Assembly (NCBI RefSeq): GCF_001982635.1
Contig: NZ_MKFI01000006.1
Coordinates: 107,113-171,112 of the forward strand
DNA from: Bradyrhizobium mercantei
Lineage (GTDB): Bacteria; Pseudomonadota; Alphaproteobacteria; Rhizobiales; Xanthobacteraceae
DNA length: 64,000 nt
Reading direction: 5' to 3'
Below are positions 24,796 through 34,279 of this stretch, piece by piece. The position numbers were made by a program, and so were the translations under genes. Numbering within the stretch: the stretch's first letter is position 1; each line of letters starts with the position of its first letter. The notes under the pieces were generated by a model. It worked only from the letters and a program-made list of their open reading frames with translations. It was not told where the DNA came from and ran no database searches.

Positions 24796-24981
24796 GACGA
24801 GCCGTTCCTCGATGCCAACATGCCCTCATACGGCGCTACAACCGTAGATTCAATCGACACTGCAGGTTGCAGCGCGGGATTTAACGTTTGGCCGATGGGC
24901 GAAGCGGCGCGGTTCTGCTAAAAAGGGCATTGAACCTTTTCCTCCCGCCCTGGACAAAAATCACAAGGGGAATTGTAGCCT

Positions 24982-25971
24982 GTGTACCGCCGCGCCGGCC
25001 TTTCGCGGATAATGATGCTTGCCGTCGCGCTGTTTTGCACAGCTGCGCCGGTGGGCGCCTTTGCGCGCGAATTCCGTACCGCCGATACCCAGAACGAGGA
25101 CTATCCGACTGTCCAGGCGCTGAATTACATGGACCGCCTGATCGCCGAACGCACCGGTGGCCGCCACCGCATCGTGGTCTTCCATTCCCGCCAGCTTGGC
25201 GAGGAGAAGGAGACGCTGGAGCAGACCCGGGCCGGCGCCATCGATCTGAACCGGACCAATGTCGCGCTGATCGGAACCATGGTGCCGTCAGTGAATGTGC
25301 TGGCAATGCCGTTCCTGTTTCGATCGCTTGAGCACCTGCAACACGTGCTGGACGGACCGATCGGCAGCGACATCCTGAACAGTTTCGAGGCCCACGGCTT
25401 CGTCGGACTGACGTTCTACGATTCCGGCGCCCGCTCGATCTACAACAGCGTCCGCCCGGTGCGGTCGCTCGACGACCTCAAGGGAATGCGGTTGCGCGTG
25501 CAGCAATCGGAGCAAATGTCGGACATGATGCGCGCGCTCGGTGCCGAGCCGGTCGCGATGCCCTACGGCCAGGTGCTGACCGGCCTCGCCAACCGGCTGA
25601 TCGACGGCGCCGAGAACAACTGGCCGTCCTTCGTCACCACCGGCCACTACAAATATGCCGGCTACTACACGCTGACCCGGCACACCGTGAGCCCCGACGT
25701 GCTGGTGATGTCGCAAAAGGCCTGGGCCAGCCTGTCGCCGGAGGACCAGATGATCTTCCGCGAGGCCGCGCTGCGCTCGAGCCTCTACATGCGCGAGAAA
25801 TGGCGCGAGCTCGAGGAGCGCTCGCTGAAGCAGGCGGAGCAGGCCGGCGTGAAGATCGTGACCGATATCGACCGCAAGCCGTTCGAAGCCGCGATGGCCG
25901 GCCTCTACGCCAAGGCCGAGCGCGACCCGGCGGTCGCCGCGCTGATCGAACGTATCCGCAACATGGAGTAG
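24982..25971 (+). CDS. DctP-like (TRAP) solute receptor, no transporter genes adjacent
   Basis: A 329-residue periplasmic receptor with a signal peptide (about 1-28, ending GAFA). Family landmarks are EDYPTVQALNYMDRLIAERTGG, RLGEEKE-like SRQLGEEKETLEQTRAGAID, the conserved Arg in MRLRVQQSEQM, and LANRLIDGAENNWPSF. The start is GTG after GGGGAA. TRAP membrane subunits (DctQ, DctM) are absent; instead a histidine kinase gene starts 34 bp downstream. The receptor is therefore likely to hand its ligand signal to that kinase, as TorT-type or DctB-associated receptors do. This is inference from gene order. Confidence 0.87.
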   Translation: MYRRAGLSRIMMLAVALFCTAAPVGAFAREFRTADTQNEDYPTVQALNYMDRLIAERTGGRHRIVVFHSRQLGEEKETLEQTRAGAIDLNRTNVALIGTMVPSVNVLAMPFLFRSLEHLQHVLDGPIGSDILNSFEAHGFVGLTFYDSGARSIYNSVRPVRSLDDLKGMRLRVQQSEQMSDMMRALGAEPVAMPYGQVLTGLANRLIDGAENNWPSFVTTGHYKYAGYYTLTRHTVSPDVLVMSQKAWASLSPEDQMIFREAALRSSLYMREKWRELEERSLKQAEQAGVKIVTDIDRKPFEAAMAGLYAKAERDPAVAALIERIRNME

Positions 25972-26005
25972 CCGGACCTTGGACGCACCGAAACAGGACG
26001 GGACC

Positions 26006-28060
26006 ATGCGACGGCCGGCGGCCTTTGGGCCGCAGGGCCGTTTCCGCATCGTCCAGTTGCTGCGCGCGGTGCCGATCCGCTGGCGCATCCTGTCGATCGC
26101 GCTGCTCAACTCCGCGGTCGTGATCGTGCTGGCGGTGCTGATCTGGAACGGCGCGAAGGTGCTCGGCTCGGCCTGGGACGATGTCCGCCAGGTGCGGGAA
26201 TCCGACAAGATCCTGGCCAAGCTCGAAAGCGAGACCAGCCGTCTGCAAAACCTGATCCATCGCTACATCAACCAGCCGAGCCCGGACCTGTTCGCGGAAA
26301 TCCTGCTGCTGCGCGAGGCCGTGCTCGGCACGCTGACCAACCGCGCCTCGACCGATCCGATGCTGTCGGGCTCGGTCGAGCAGCTCGAACGCGCCACCAG
26401 CCATTTCCTCGACGGCTTCGGCGAACTGCGCACCGTGCAGACCAAGATCTCCAAGACCTATGACGAGCAGGTGCTGTCGCCGACCAAGGACATGGCCGGG
26501 CTCTATTCCATCATCGAGGGCGCCACCGGCCATCGCGACGCGCTGATCTGGCCCGCGCTCGGCAAGTCGCGCGAAGCCTTCACCTCGCTCTTGGTCGCCG
26601 CCAACGCCTACTACCTCTCGCTTTCCTCGTCGTCGGCCGAGGAAGCCCGCCGCAACATCGATACGATCGAGAAGACGATCCCGGTCATGACCGATCTGGC
26701 CGAGAACGATTTGCAGCGCATGGCGCTGGCGCGGCTCAAGGTCAAGACCGCCGAGCTGCGCGACGGGCTCGGCAAGCTCAGCGAACAGCTCACCAACCGC
26801 ACCGATCTGTTGCGCAACTCGATCGACGCCAGCCAGGCCGATGCGATCGGCGCGATCGACGATCTCTCGGTGAAGATGCGCCAGCGCGAGCAGAAGGCGC
26901 AGGAGACCTTCGACAGGACGCTGACCTCGATCTCGCGCCGGGTGCTGTCGATCGCGGTGATCTTCCTCGGCGTCATCATGTCCGCCGGCGTCATGATCGC
27001 GCTGTCGATCCGGCTGCCGCTGGCGCAGATCATGGCCGCGATGCGCACCATCACCTCGGGCGATCTCGACCGGCCGGTGCAGGGCACGTCGGCCAAGGAC
27101 GAGGTCGGCGCCATGGCGCGCGCGGTCGAGGTGTTCCGCGAGAACGCCATCGCCAAGCGCAAGACCGAGGACGAATTGCGCAGCGCCAAGGAAAAGGCCG
27201 AGAGCGCGCTGCTCGAGCTCAACGCCGCGCAGCAGAACCTGATCGATGCCGAGCGTCTCGCCGCGCTCGGCGGACTCGTCGCCGGCGTCGCCCACGAGGT
27301 CAACAATCCGATCGGCATCAGCCTGACGGTGGCCTCGAGCTTTGCCCGCCGCAGCGAGATGTTCGAGAACGACCTGAAGACCGAGCCGCTGCGCCGCTCC
27401 AAGCTCGACGAATTCGTGCGCGCATCGCGTGACGCATCGCAGCAACTGGTCTCGAATTTGCAGCGCGCGGGCGAGCTGATCCAGTCGTTCAAGCAGGTCG
27501 CGGTCGATCGCTCGCATGCCGAGCGCCGCCAGTTTGCCTTGAGCGAGGCGACCGACCAGATCGTGGCGAGCCTGCGTCCGGTGCTGAAGAAGGCCGCGAT
27601 CGCGCTGTCCGTCGATGTGCCCGAAGGGCTCCTGATCGACGGTTATCCCGGTGCATATGGGCAGATCTTAACCAATCTTTTCCTCAACGCCGTCAATCAT
27701 GCCTTCGCCGACGGCCGCTCCGGCAACATCACGATCTCGGCGCGCGGACGCGGTGTCGATGATGTGGAGATCATCTTCGCGGATGACGGGGCTGGCATGA
27801 CGCCGGACGTGCAGCGGCAGGCGTTCGACCCGTTCTTCACGACACGCCGCAACGAAGGTGGTACGGGCCTCGGCCTCCATATCGTCTATAACCTGGTCAC
27901 CCAGCAGCTCGGCGGACGCATGATGCTGGAGTCAAGGGTAGGACAAGGCACCACTTTTCGCATTATCATGCCCAGGATCGCCAAGGGTGAGCCCACGATC
28001 ACTGACGCAGCAGCCGACGGAAGCAGTCAATGGCCGAACAGGACGATGTCCTCCAACTGA
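26006..28060 (+). CDS. membrane sensor histidine kinase
   Basis: A 684-residue kinase. Helix 1 spans about residues 29-50 (ILSIALLNSAVVIVLAVLIW), then about 260 residues of mostly helical periplasmic domain, then helix 2 (about 310-333, VIFLGVIMSAGVMIALSI). HAMP follows (about 335-385), then a coiled coil and HisKA with His430 in GVAHEVNNPIG. The ATPase domain has NLFLNAVNHAF, DDGAGM and GGTGLGLHIV boxes. The helical periplasmic bundle resembles TorS-type sensors that dock a periplasmic receptor. The ATG at 26006 follows AGGACGGG; a TTG at 25979 is less likely. The next gene overlaps by 31 bp. Confidence 0.88.
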   Translation: MRRPAAFGPQGRFRIVQLLRAVPIRWRILSIALLNSAVVIVLAVLIWNGAKVLGSAWDDVRQVRESDKILAKLESETSRLQNLIHRYINQPSPDLFAEILLLREAVLGTLTNRASTDPMLSGSVEQLERATSHFLDGFGELRTVQTKISKTYDEQVLSPTKDMAGLYSIIEGATGHRDALIWPALGKSREAFTSLLVAANAYYLSLSSSSAEEARRNIDTIEKTIPVMTDLAENDLQRMALARLKVKTAELRDGLGKLSEQLTNRTDLLRNSIDASQADAIGAIDDLSVKMRQREQKAQETFDRTLTSISRRVLSIAVIFLGVIMSAGVMIALSIRLPLAQIMAAMRTITSGDLDRPVQGTSAKDEVGAMARAVEVFRENAIAKRKTEDELRSAKEKAESALLELNAAQQNLIDAERLAALGGLVAGVAHEVNNPIGISLTVASSFARRSEMFENDLKTEPLRRSKLDEFVRASRDASQQLVSNLQRAGELIQSFKQVAVDRSHAERRQFALSEATDQIVASLRPVLKKAAIALSVDVPEGLLIDGYPGAYGQILTNLFLNAVNHAFADGRSGNITISARGRGVDDVEIIFADDGAGMTPDVQRQAFDPFFTTRRNEGGTGLGLHIVYNLVTQQLGGRMMLESRVGQGTTFRIIMPRIAKGEPTITDAAADGSSQWPNRTMSSN

Positions 28061-29778
28061 TCGACGATACCGAGAGCCCCCCGGAGGACTCGTCGGCCCG
28101 CAAATGGAAGATCGCCGTCATCGACGACGACCATGCCGTCCACGAAGGCACCCGTTTCGCACTCAGCGACTACAACCTGAACGGCGCGACGCTGGAGATC
28201 CTCTCGGCCTATTCCGCGGCAGAAGGCCGCACGCTGATGCGGGACAATCCCGACATCGCCGCCGTGCTGCTCGACGTCATCATGGAGACCGACGTCGCCG
28301 GCCTCGAGCTCGTCGAGTACATCCGCAGCGAGATCAAGAACGAGACCGTCCGCATCATCCTGCGCACCGGGCAACCCGGCCAGGCGCCGGAGCGGCGCGT
28401 CATCGTGCAGTACGACATCAACGACTACAAGGCGAAGACCGAGCTCACCGCCGACAAGCTGTTCACCTCGCTGACCGCGGCGCTGCGCAGCTACCAGCAG
28501 CTCGAGCGCATGGTGCAGACGCGGCGCGGGCTCGAGATCATCATCGATGCGGCCTCGACGCTGTACGACTTCAAGTCGATGCAGCGGCTCGCCGAGGGCG
28601 TGCTGACCCAGCTTGCCTCGCTGCTCAATGTCGACTGCGCGGGGATCCTGGTGCTGCGCGACGACGGCAACGCCGCCGCCTGTGATTTCTCGGTGCTGGC
28701 CTGCTCGGGCTGCTACAGCCGCTTCATCGGCACCACCTCGTCGAAGGCGCTCGATCCCGACCTGCGGCACATGGTGGAGGCGGCCTTCCAGGCCCGCAAG
28801 AACGAGTTCGCCGACCACCGCAGCGTGCTCTATTCGCGCACCGGCTCTGGCCGCGAGGTCGTGGTGCTGCTGCAGGCCGAGCGCCAGCTCTCCGACACCG
28901 ACCGTGCGCTGGTCGAGATCTTCTCGAGCCGGCTGTCGATCGCGTTCGACAACGTGATCCTCTACCAGCAGCTGCACGAGGCCAACAGCCAGCTCGAGGA
29001 CCGCGTCGCGCAGCGCACCCGCGCGCTGATGCAGGCCAACCGCCGGCTGTCGGCGCAATGGCTGCGGCTGCAGCGCGCCAACGGCTTCAAGAACGAGATC
29101 CTCGGCACCGTCGCCCACGATCTGAAGAACCCGCTCGGCGTGATCCTCGGCCGCACCGAGATGCTGACCGAACTGATCGGCGCCGGCTCGCCGAAGGAAA
29201 ACGTCACGGCGCAGGTCGAGCATATCCGCGATGCGACCAAGCGGCTGACCTCGATGGTCGACCACCTGATCTCGGATGCGATGGCCGATGCGTTCGACAT
29301 CACCATCCGCCGCGAACCGGTCGATGTCGCGGCGCTCGTCAACGAGGTCACCGAGGCCAATCTGCCTTCGGCCGTCAACAAGCAGCAGAGCATCTCGGTC
29401 TCGGGGCCGCAGCAATTCGTCACCATGTGCGACTCCGACCGGATCCGCGAGGCGATCGACAACCTCGTCAGCAACGCCATCAAATATTCGCCGATCGGCG
29501 GCAAGATCACGGTCACGGTCAGTCACGAGGGCGACGACACGGTGATCCGGATCGTCGATCAGGGCCCCGGCCTCAGCCCCGAGGACCTCAGCCGGCTGTT
29601 CGGCCGGTTCCAGCGGCTGTCGGCCAAGCCGACCGCGGGCGAAAGCTCGACCGGTCTCGGCCTCTCGATCGTCAAGCGCATCATCGACATGCATGGCGGC
29701 CATGTGACCGCACAGAGCCCGGGCCCCGGACAGGGGTCGACCTTTACGGTTACACTGCCGGCGACAGAGACATCATGA
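28030..29778 (+). CDS. hybrid protein: receiver + DUF3369 + histidine kinase
   Basis: A 582-residue soluble protein with an N-terminal receiver (about 28-150; acidic IDDDH, phospho-Asp near 79 in LLDVIME). A DUF3369-like region (about 160-325) follows, including QLERMVQTRRGLEIII and LLNVDCAGILVLR. Then come a coiled coil, HisKA with His363 in VAHDLKNPLG, and a complete ATPase domain (NLVSNAIKYS, DQGPGL, STGLGLSIV). Receiver-first order suggests that it is phosphorylated by the upstream membrane kinase and then passes the signal on. It overlaps the upstream gene by 31 bp and the downstream regulator by ATGA, indicating tight translational coupling. Confidence 0.88.
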   Translation: MAEQDDVLQLIDDTESPPEDSSARKWKIAVIDDDHAVHEGTRFALSDYNLNGATLEILSAYSAAEGRTLMRDNPDIAAVLLDVIMETDVAGLELVEYIRSEIKNETVRIILRTGQPGQAPERRVIVQYDINDYKAKTELTADKLFTSLTAALRSYQQLERMVQTRRGLEIIIDAASTLYDFKSMQRLAEGVLTQLASLLNVDCAGILVLRDDGNAAACDFSVLACSGCYSRFIGTTSSKALDPDLRHMVEAAFQARKNEFADHRSVLYSRTGSGREVVVLLQAERQLSDTDRALVEIFSSRLSIAFDNVILYQQLHEANSQLEDRVAQRTRALMQANRRLSAQWLRLQRANGFKNEILGTVAHDLKNPLGVILGRTEMLTELIGAGSPKENVTAQVEHIRDATKRLTSMVDHLISDAMADAFDITIRREPVDVAALVNEVTEANLPSAVNKQQSISVSGPQQFVTMCDSDRIREAIDNLVSNAIKYSPIGGKITVTVSHEGDDTVIRIVDQGPGLSPEDLSRLFGRFQRLSAKPTAGESSTGLGLSIVKRIIDMHGGHVTAQSPGPGQGSTFTVTLPATETS

Positions 29779-30512
29779 GCCAGAACCCGCATATCTTCAT
29801 TGTCGACGACGAGGCGCCGGCCCGCGAGATGGTCGGCGATTACCTCAAGATGCATGGCTTCGGCGTGACGCTGTGCGATGGCGGCAAGAGCCTGCGCAAG
29901 GAGATCGAGAGCAGCACGCCCGATCTCGTGGTGCTGGACCTCAACATGCCCGAGGAAGACGGGCTGTCGATCATTCGCGACCTCAAGAGCAAGATCAACG
30001 TCCCCGTCATCATGCTGACAGCTACTGCCAGCCCGATCGACCGGGTGGTCGGGCTCGAGCTCGGCGCCGACGATTATGTGGCAAAGCCCTGCGAATTGCG
30101 CGAGCTGATGGCGCGCATCCGCTCGGTGCTGCGGCGAAGCGGCCCCGCGAAGACGGCCGCGCCGGAACCGGCAGCCGCCAAGGCCGAAAAGGAGCAGCTG
30201 GTGCGGTTCGGCACCAAATGGCTCGATCTCGAGGCCCAGGCGCTGCGCGACGACGAGGGCAATGAGCACCCGCTGACCGCCTCCGAATTCGGCCTCTTGA
30301 AGGTGTTCGCGGCCAACCCGAAGCGCGTGCTGTCGCGCGAGCGCCTTTTGGAACTCGCCAATGCGCGCGACGCGGAAGCCTTCGACCGCGCCGTCGACCT
30401 GCGCATCATGCGGATCCGCCGCAAGATCGAATTCGACCCGACCAAGCCGTCGGTGATCCGCACCATCCGCGGCGGCGGCTATCTGTTCTCGCCGACCGGC
30501 GACAAGGCTTAG
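29775..30512 (+). CDS. OmpR-type response regulator
   Basis: A 245-residue output regulator. The receiver (1-120) has acidic Asp11/Asp12, phospho-Asp55 in VVLDLNMPEEDG and Lys in DYVAKPCELRE. A linker rich in Ala/Pro/Lys leads to a winged-helix DNA-binding domain (about 150-240; ASEFGLLKVFAANPKRVLSR and IRTIRGGGYLFSP). Its start codon overlaps the stop of the hybrid kinase (ATGA). It is the end of the four-gene unit receptor - kinase - hybrid - regulator. Target genes are unknown; the divergent UgpB-like gene at 24795 is one possibility. A palindromic repeat follows and may terminate the transcript. Confidence 0.88.
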   Translation: MSQNPHIFIVDDEAPAREMVGDYLKMHGFGVTLCDGGKSLRKEIESSTPDLVVLDLNMPEEDGLSIIRDLKSKINVPVIMLTATASPIDRVVGLELGADDYVAKPCELRELMARIRSVLRRSGPAKTAAPEPAAAKAEKEQLVRFGTKWLDLEAQALRDDEGNEHPLTASEFGLLKVFAANPKRVLSRERLLELANARDAEAFDRAVDLRIMRIRRKIEFDPTKPSVIRTIRGGGYLFSPTGDKA

Positions 30513-30529
30513 TCCGTTCCGCAGCCGCC

Positions 30530-30637
30530 CCGTCACCCTGAGGAGCGTGCTCTTGCGCGCGTCTCGAAGGGTCGACGGCCACCAGCGGGGCCGATTCATC
30601 CTTCGAGGCTCGCTCCGCCCGCACCTCAGGATGACGG
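30530..30637. repeat. palindromic repeat, family B
   Basis: An inverted repeat of about 108 bp just after the response regulator stop. Ends are CCGTCACCCTGAGG and CCTCAGGATGACGG; inner arms TCTCGAAGGGTCG and CATCCTTCGAGGC. It is followed by polA on the same strand. Confidence 0.85.
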
Positions 30638-30745
30638 GACTACGCCTGTACATCCTCATCAGATTCATCGAATTCGCTGTGCGGCACACCCGGAATCCAC
30701 ACAGGTAAGGCTGTCATTCTCCGCAAAAATCCCTAAGTTTCGGCC

Positions 30746-33700
30746 ATGCCGAAAACAGCCTCCAAAGACCCCGCCAAGCCCGCATCGAAGACCGCCCCGA
30801 AGCCCGTCGCCGCCAAGGCCGCGGCGAAGGGCGACCATGTCTTCCTGGTCGACGGCTCGTCCTACATCTTCCGCGCCTACCACGCGCTGCCGCCGCTGAA
30901 CCGCAAGTCCGACGGGCTGCAGGTCAACGCCGTGCTCGGCTTCTGCAACATGCTGTGGAAGCTGTTGCGCGACATGCCCGAGGACAACCGCCCGACCCAT
31001 CTGGCGATCATATTCGACAAGTCCGAGATCACGTTCCGCAACAAGCTCTATCCGGACTACAAGGCGCACCGGCCGCCGGCGCCGGACGATCTGATCCCGC
31101 AATTCGCGCTGATCCGCGAAGCGGTGCGCGCCTTCGATCTGCCCTGCCTCGAGCAGATCGGCTTCGAGGCCGACGATCTGATCGCGACCTATGCGCGGCT
31201 CGCCACCGAGCGCGGCGCCACCACGACGATCGTGTCGTCCGACAAGGATCTGATGCAGCTCGTCAACGACAAGGTCGTGATGTTCGACACGATGAAGGAT
31301 CGCCGCATCGGCCGTGACGAGGTGATCGAGAAATTCGGCGTGCCGCCGGAGAAGGTGGTCGAGGTGCAGGCGCTGGCCGGCGACTCCACCGACAACGTGC
31401 CCGGCGTGCCCGGCATCGGCGTCAAGACCGCCGCCCAACTGATCATCGAATACGGCGATCTCGAACAGCTCCTGTTCCGCGCCACCGAGATCAAGCAGCC
31501 GAAGCGGCGCGAGGCGCTGCTCGAGAATGCCGAGAAGGCGCGCATCTCGCGCCAGCTCGTGCTGCTCGACGACAAGGTCGAGCTCGAGGTGCCGCTCGAC
31601 GACCTCGCCGTGCACGATCCGGACTCGCGACGGCTGATCGCCTTCCTGAAGGCGATGGAGTTCACCACCCTCACCCGCCGCGTCGCCGACTACGCGCAGA
31701 TCGATCCCGCCAATGTCGACGCCGATCCCGGCAACAAGAGCGGCGCCAGCGTGTTCTCGCCGCTGCCGCCGTCGGACGTGACGCCGGCGCGCGGCGATGA
31801 CCCGGCATCGGCCGCAGCCCCGCTGGCGAAGGCCAAGCCGACCGGCGCGCGCGACGACAAGAACTCCAACCGGAGGGGCACGCCGGCCGCGCTCGCCGAA
31901 GCCCGCGGCGAGGCGATCGGCAAGACCGGCTTCGACCGCAAGGCCTACCAGGCGATCGGCAGTCTCGACCAGCTCAACGCCCTGATCGCGCGCGCGCATG
32001 ACACCGGCTATCTCGCGATCGAGGCGATGTCGGACTCGATCGACCCGATGCAGGCCGAGCTGTCCGGACTGGCACTCGCCGTCGCGCCCAACGACGCCGG
32101 CTATCTGCCGCTCAACCACAGAGAGGCCGGCGGCGGCGCAGGCCTGTTCGATGCCGGCCTCGCACCGGGCCAGCTCAAGACCACTGAGGCGCTGAAGGCG
32201 CTGAAGCCGCTGCTGGAGTCGGCCGGCATCCAGAAGATCGGCTTCAACGTCAAGTTCACCGCGGTGACCCTGGCGCAGCACGGCGTCACGCTGCGCAACA
32301 TCGACGATGCGCAGCTGATGTCCTACGCGCTCGATGCCGGCCGCGGCTCGCACGCGCTGGAACAGCTCGCCGAGCGCTGGTTCGGCCATGCCGTGGTCAA
32401 TTACGGCGGCCTCGTCGGCAGCGGCAAGGGCAAGCTGACCTTCGACCAGGTCACGATCGACAAGGCGACCGAATACGCGGCTGAAAGCGCCGACGTGATC
32501 CTGCGGCTGTGGCGCGTGCTGAAGCCGCGCCTCGTCGCCGAGCGGATGACGACGGTCTACGAGACGCTGGAGCGGCCGCTGGTCTCGGTGCTGGCGCGGA
32601 TGGAGCGCCGCGGCATCTCGATCGACCGCCAGGTGCTGTCACGCCTCTCGGGCGATTTCGCCCAGACCGCCGCGCGCGTCGAGGCCGAGATCCAGGAGAT
32701 CGCCGGCGAGCCGGTCAATGTCGGCAGCCCCAAACAAATCGGCGACATCATCTTCGGCAAGATGGGATTGCCGGGTGGCAGCAAGACCAAGACCGGCGCG
32801 TGGTCGACCACCGCGCAGGTGCTGGACGATCTCGCCGAGCAGGGCCACGAATTCCCGAAGAAGATTCTGGAATGGCGCCAGGTCTCGAAGCTGAAATCGA
32901 CCTATACCGACGCGCTGCCGACCTACGTCAATCCGCAGACCCATCGCGTGCACACCACCTACGCGCTGGCCGCGACCACGACGGGCCGGCTGTCGTCGAA
33001 CGAGCCGAATTTGCAGAACATCCCGGTTCGTACCGAGGACGGCCGCAAGATCCGCCGCGCCTTCATCGCGGCGCCCGGCCACAAGCTGGTGTCGGCCGAC
33101 TATTCCCAGATCGAGCTGCGGCTGCTCGCCGAGATCGCCGACGTGCCGGTGCTGCGCCAGGCATTCCGCGACGGGCTCGACATTCACGCGATGACCGCCT
33201 CCGAAATGTTCGGCGTGCCGATCAAGGACATGCCGAGCGAGGTGCGGCGCCGCGCCAAGGCGATCAATTTCGGCATCATCTACGGCATCTCGGCGTTCGG
33301 CCTCGCCAACCAGCTCGGCATCGCGCGCGAGGAAGCCTCGGCCTACATCAAGAAGTATTTCGAACGCTTCCCCGGCATCCGCGCCTACATGGACGAGACC
33401 AAGGACTCCTGCCGCCGCAACGGCTATGTGACGACGCTGTTCGGCCGCAAAATGTACTACCCGGATATCAAGGCCTCCAACGCCTCGGTGCGCGCGTTCA
33501 ACGAGCGCGCCTCGATCAACGCGCGGCTGCAGGGCACTGCCGCCGACATCATCCGCCGCGCCATGATCCGGGTCGAGGACGCGCTGACCGAGAAGAAGCT
33601 CTCGGCGCAGATGCTGTTGCAGGTGCATGACGAACTGATCTTCGAGGTACCCGACAACGAGGTCGCCGCGACGCTCCCCGTCGTGCAGAAGGTGATGCAG

Positions 33701-33784
33701 GACGCCCCTTTCCCCGCGGTGATCCTGTCGCTGCCGCTGCAGGTCGACGCTCGCGCCGCGAACAATTGGGACGAGGCGCATTAG
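30746..33784 (+). CDS. polA: DNA polymerase I, proofreading domain apparently inactive
   Basis: A 1012-residue enzyme for gap filling and primer removal. Residues 30-315 are the 5'-3' exonuclease (FLVDGSSYIFRAYHAL, GFEADDLIATYA, GDSTDNVPGVPGIG). Residues 395-605 are the 3'-5' exonuclease fold. Residues 610-1012 are the polymerase, with motif A DYSQIELR (785-792), the O helix RRRAKAINFGIIYG and motif C VHDELIFE (960-967). In the proofreading domain the metal ligands of E. coli (Asp355, Glu357, Asp424, Asp501) align with Glu426, Met428, Thr505 and Ser581, so editing should be lost. A basic Ala/Lys/Pro tail (1-28) and a linker of about 75 residues (320-395) enlarge the protein. It stands alone. 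Confidence 0.95.
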   Translation: MPKTASKDPAKPASKTAPKPVAAKAAAKGDHVFLVDGSSYIFRAYHALPPLNRKSDGLQVNAVLGFCNMLWKLLRDMPEDNRPTHLAIIFDKSEITFRNKLYPDYKAHRPPAPDDLIPQFALIREAVRAFDLPCLEQIGFEADDLIATYARLATERGATTTIVSSDKDLMQLVNDKVVMFDTMKDRRIGRDEVIEKFGVPPEKVVEVQALAGDSTDNVPGVPGIGVKTAAQLIIEYGDLEQLLFRATEIKQPKRREALLENAEKARISRQLVLLDDKVELEVPLDDLAVHDPDSRRLIAFLKAMEFTTLTRRVADYAQIDPANVDADPGNKSGASVFSPLPPSDVTPARGDDPASAAAPLAKAKPTGARDDKNSNRRGTPAALAEARGEAIGKTGFDRKAYQAIGSLDQLNALIARAHDTGYLAIEAMSDSIDPMQAELSGLALAVAPNDAGYLPLNHREAGGGAGLFDAGLAPGQLKTTEALKALKPLLESAGIQKIGFNVKFTAVTLAQHGVTLRNIDDAQLMSYALDAGRGSHALEQLAERWFGHAVVNYGGLVGSGKGKLTFDQVTIDKATEYAAESADVILRLWRVLKPRLVAERMTTVYETLERPLVSVLARMERRGISIDRQVLSRLSGDFAQTAARVEAEIQEIAGEPVNVGSPKQIGDIIFGKMGLPGGSKTKTGAWSTTAQVLDDLAEQGHEFPKKILEWRQVSKLKSTYTDALPTYVNPQTHRVHTTYALAATTTGRLSSNEPNLQNIPVRTEDGRKIRRAFIAAPGHKLVSADYSQIELRLLAEIADVPVLRQAFRDGLDIHAMTASEMFGVPIKDMPSEVRRRAKAINFGIIYGISAFGLANQLGIAREEASAYIKKYFERFPGIRAYMDETKDSCRRNGYVTTLFGRKMYYPDIKASNASVRAFNERASINARLQGTAADIIRRAMIRVEDALTEKKLSAQMLLQVHDELIFEVPDNEVAATLPVVQKVMQDAPFPAVILSLPLQVDARAANNWDEAH

Positions 33785-33885
33785 AGGCTCAAGAGCAGGC
33801 TCGCGGAAGGTGGCTGCTCATTCGTGACGTAACACCATCGCCGCATGTGCGGCTCCGCTCCAAGTCAGGTGAGCACCGGCAGACG

Positions 33886-34119
33886 GGCTCCCTCCCCCAC
33901 GCAACCGGGGTCTACCCCGGTTGCGCATCGTAAATCTGCGCAAGTCGGGCAGGCCCGACTTGCGTCGGGGGAGGGTGGGGAGAGGGGTGTCACACGACGT
34001 GCTCTCAGCATGAGCTTCAATGACGCGCGGTTCGATGTTACGCGAGCCGCGCGTCAATCGATCATCGGCGCCCGGGGCTACCCCTCTCCCCACCCTCTCC
34101 CGCAAGGGGAGAGGGAGCC
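33886..34119. repeat. composite family A inverted repeat with two nested perfect hairpins
   Basis: The outer ends (GGCTCCCTCCCCC at 33886, and a right arm at 34079-34119) match family A. The left arm is interrupted by two perfect hairpins: 10-bp arms GCAACCGGGG/CCCCGGTTGC around TCTA at 33901-33924, and 12-bp arms CGCAAGTCGGGC/GCCCGACTTGCG around AG at 33939-33964. It occupies most of the 495-bp gap 33785-34279, in which no gene was found. The first hairpin lies about 115 bp after the polA stop. Confidence 0.8.
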
Positions 34120-34279
34120 TGACCGGTGTGCTCACCTTACATGCCGTGTGCGATCAGCCGTTCCGGCCGAAGCTCTCGTACCACCATCGCCGCCGCCACA
34201 TTGCTCCGAGAGCAATTCCAGCATGGCTGCGCGGCGGATGACACGCTAGAAGCGCGTACATCCCCTCGCGAGGTCAATC

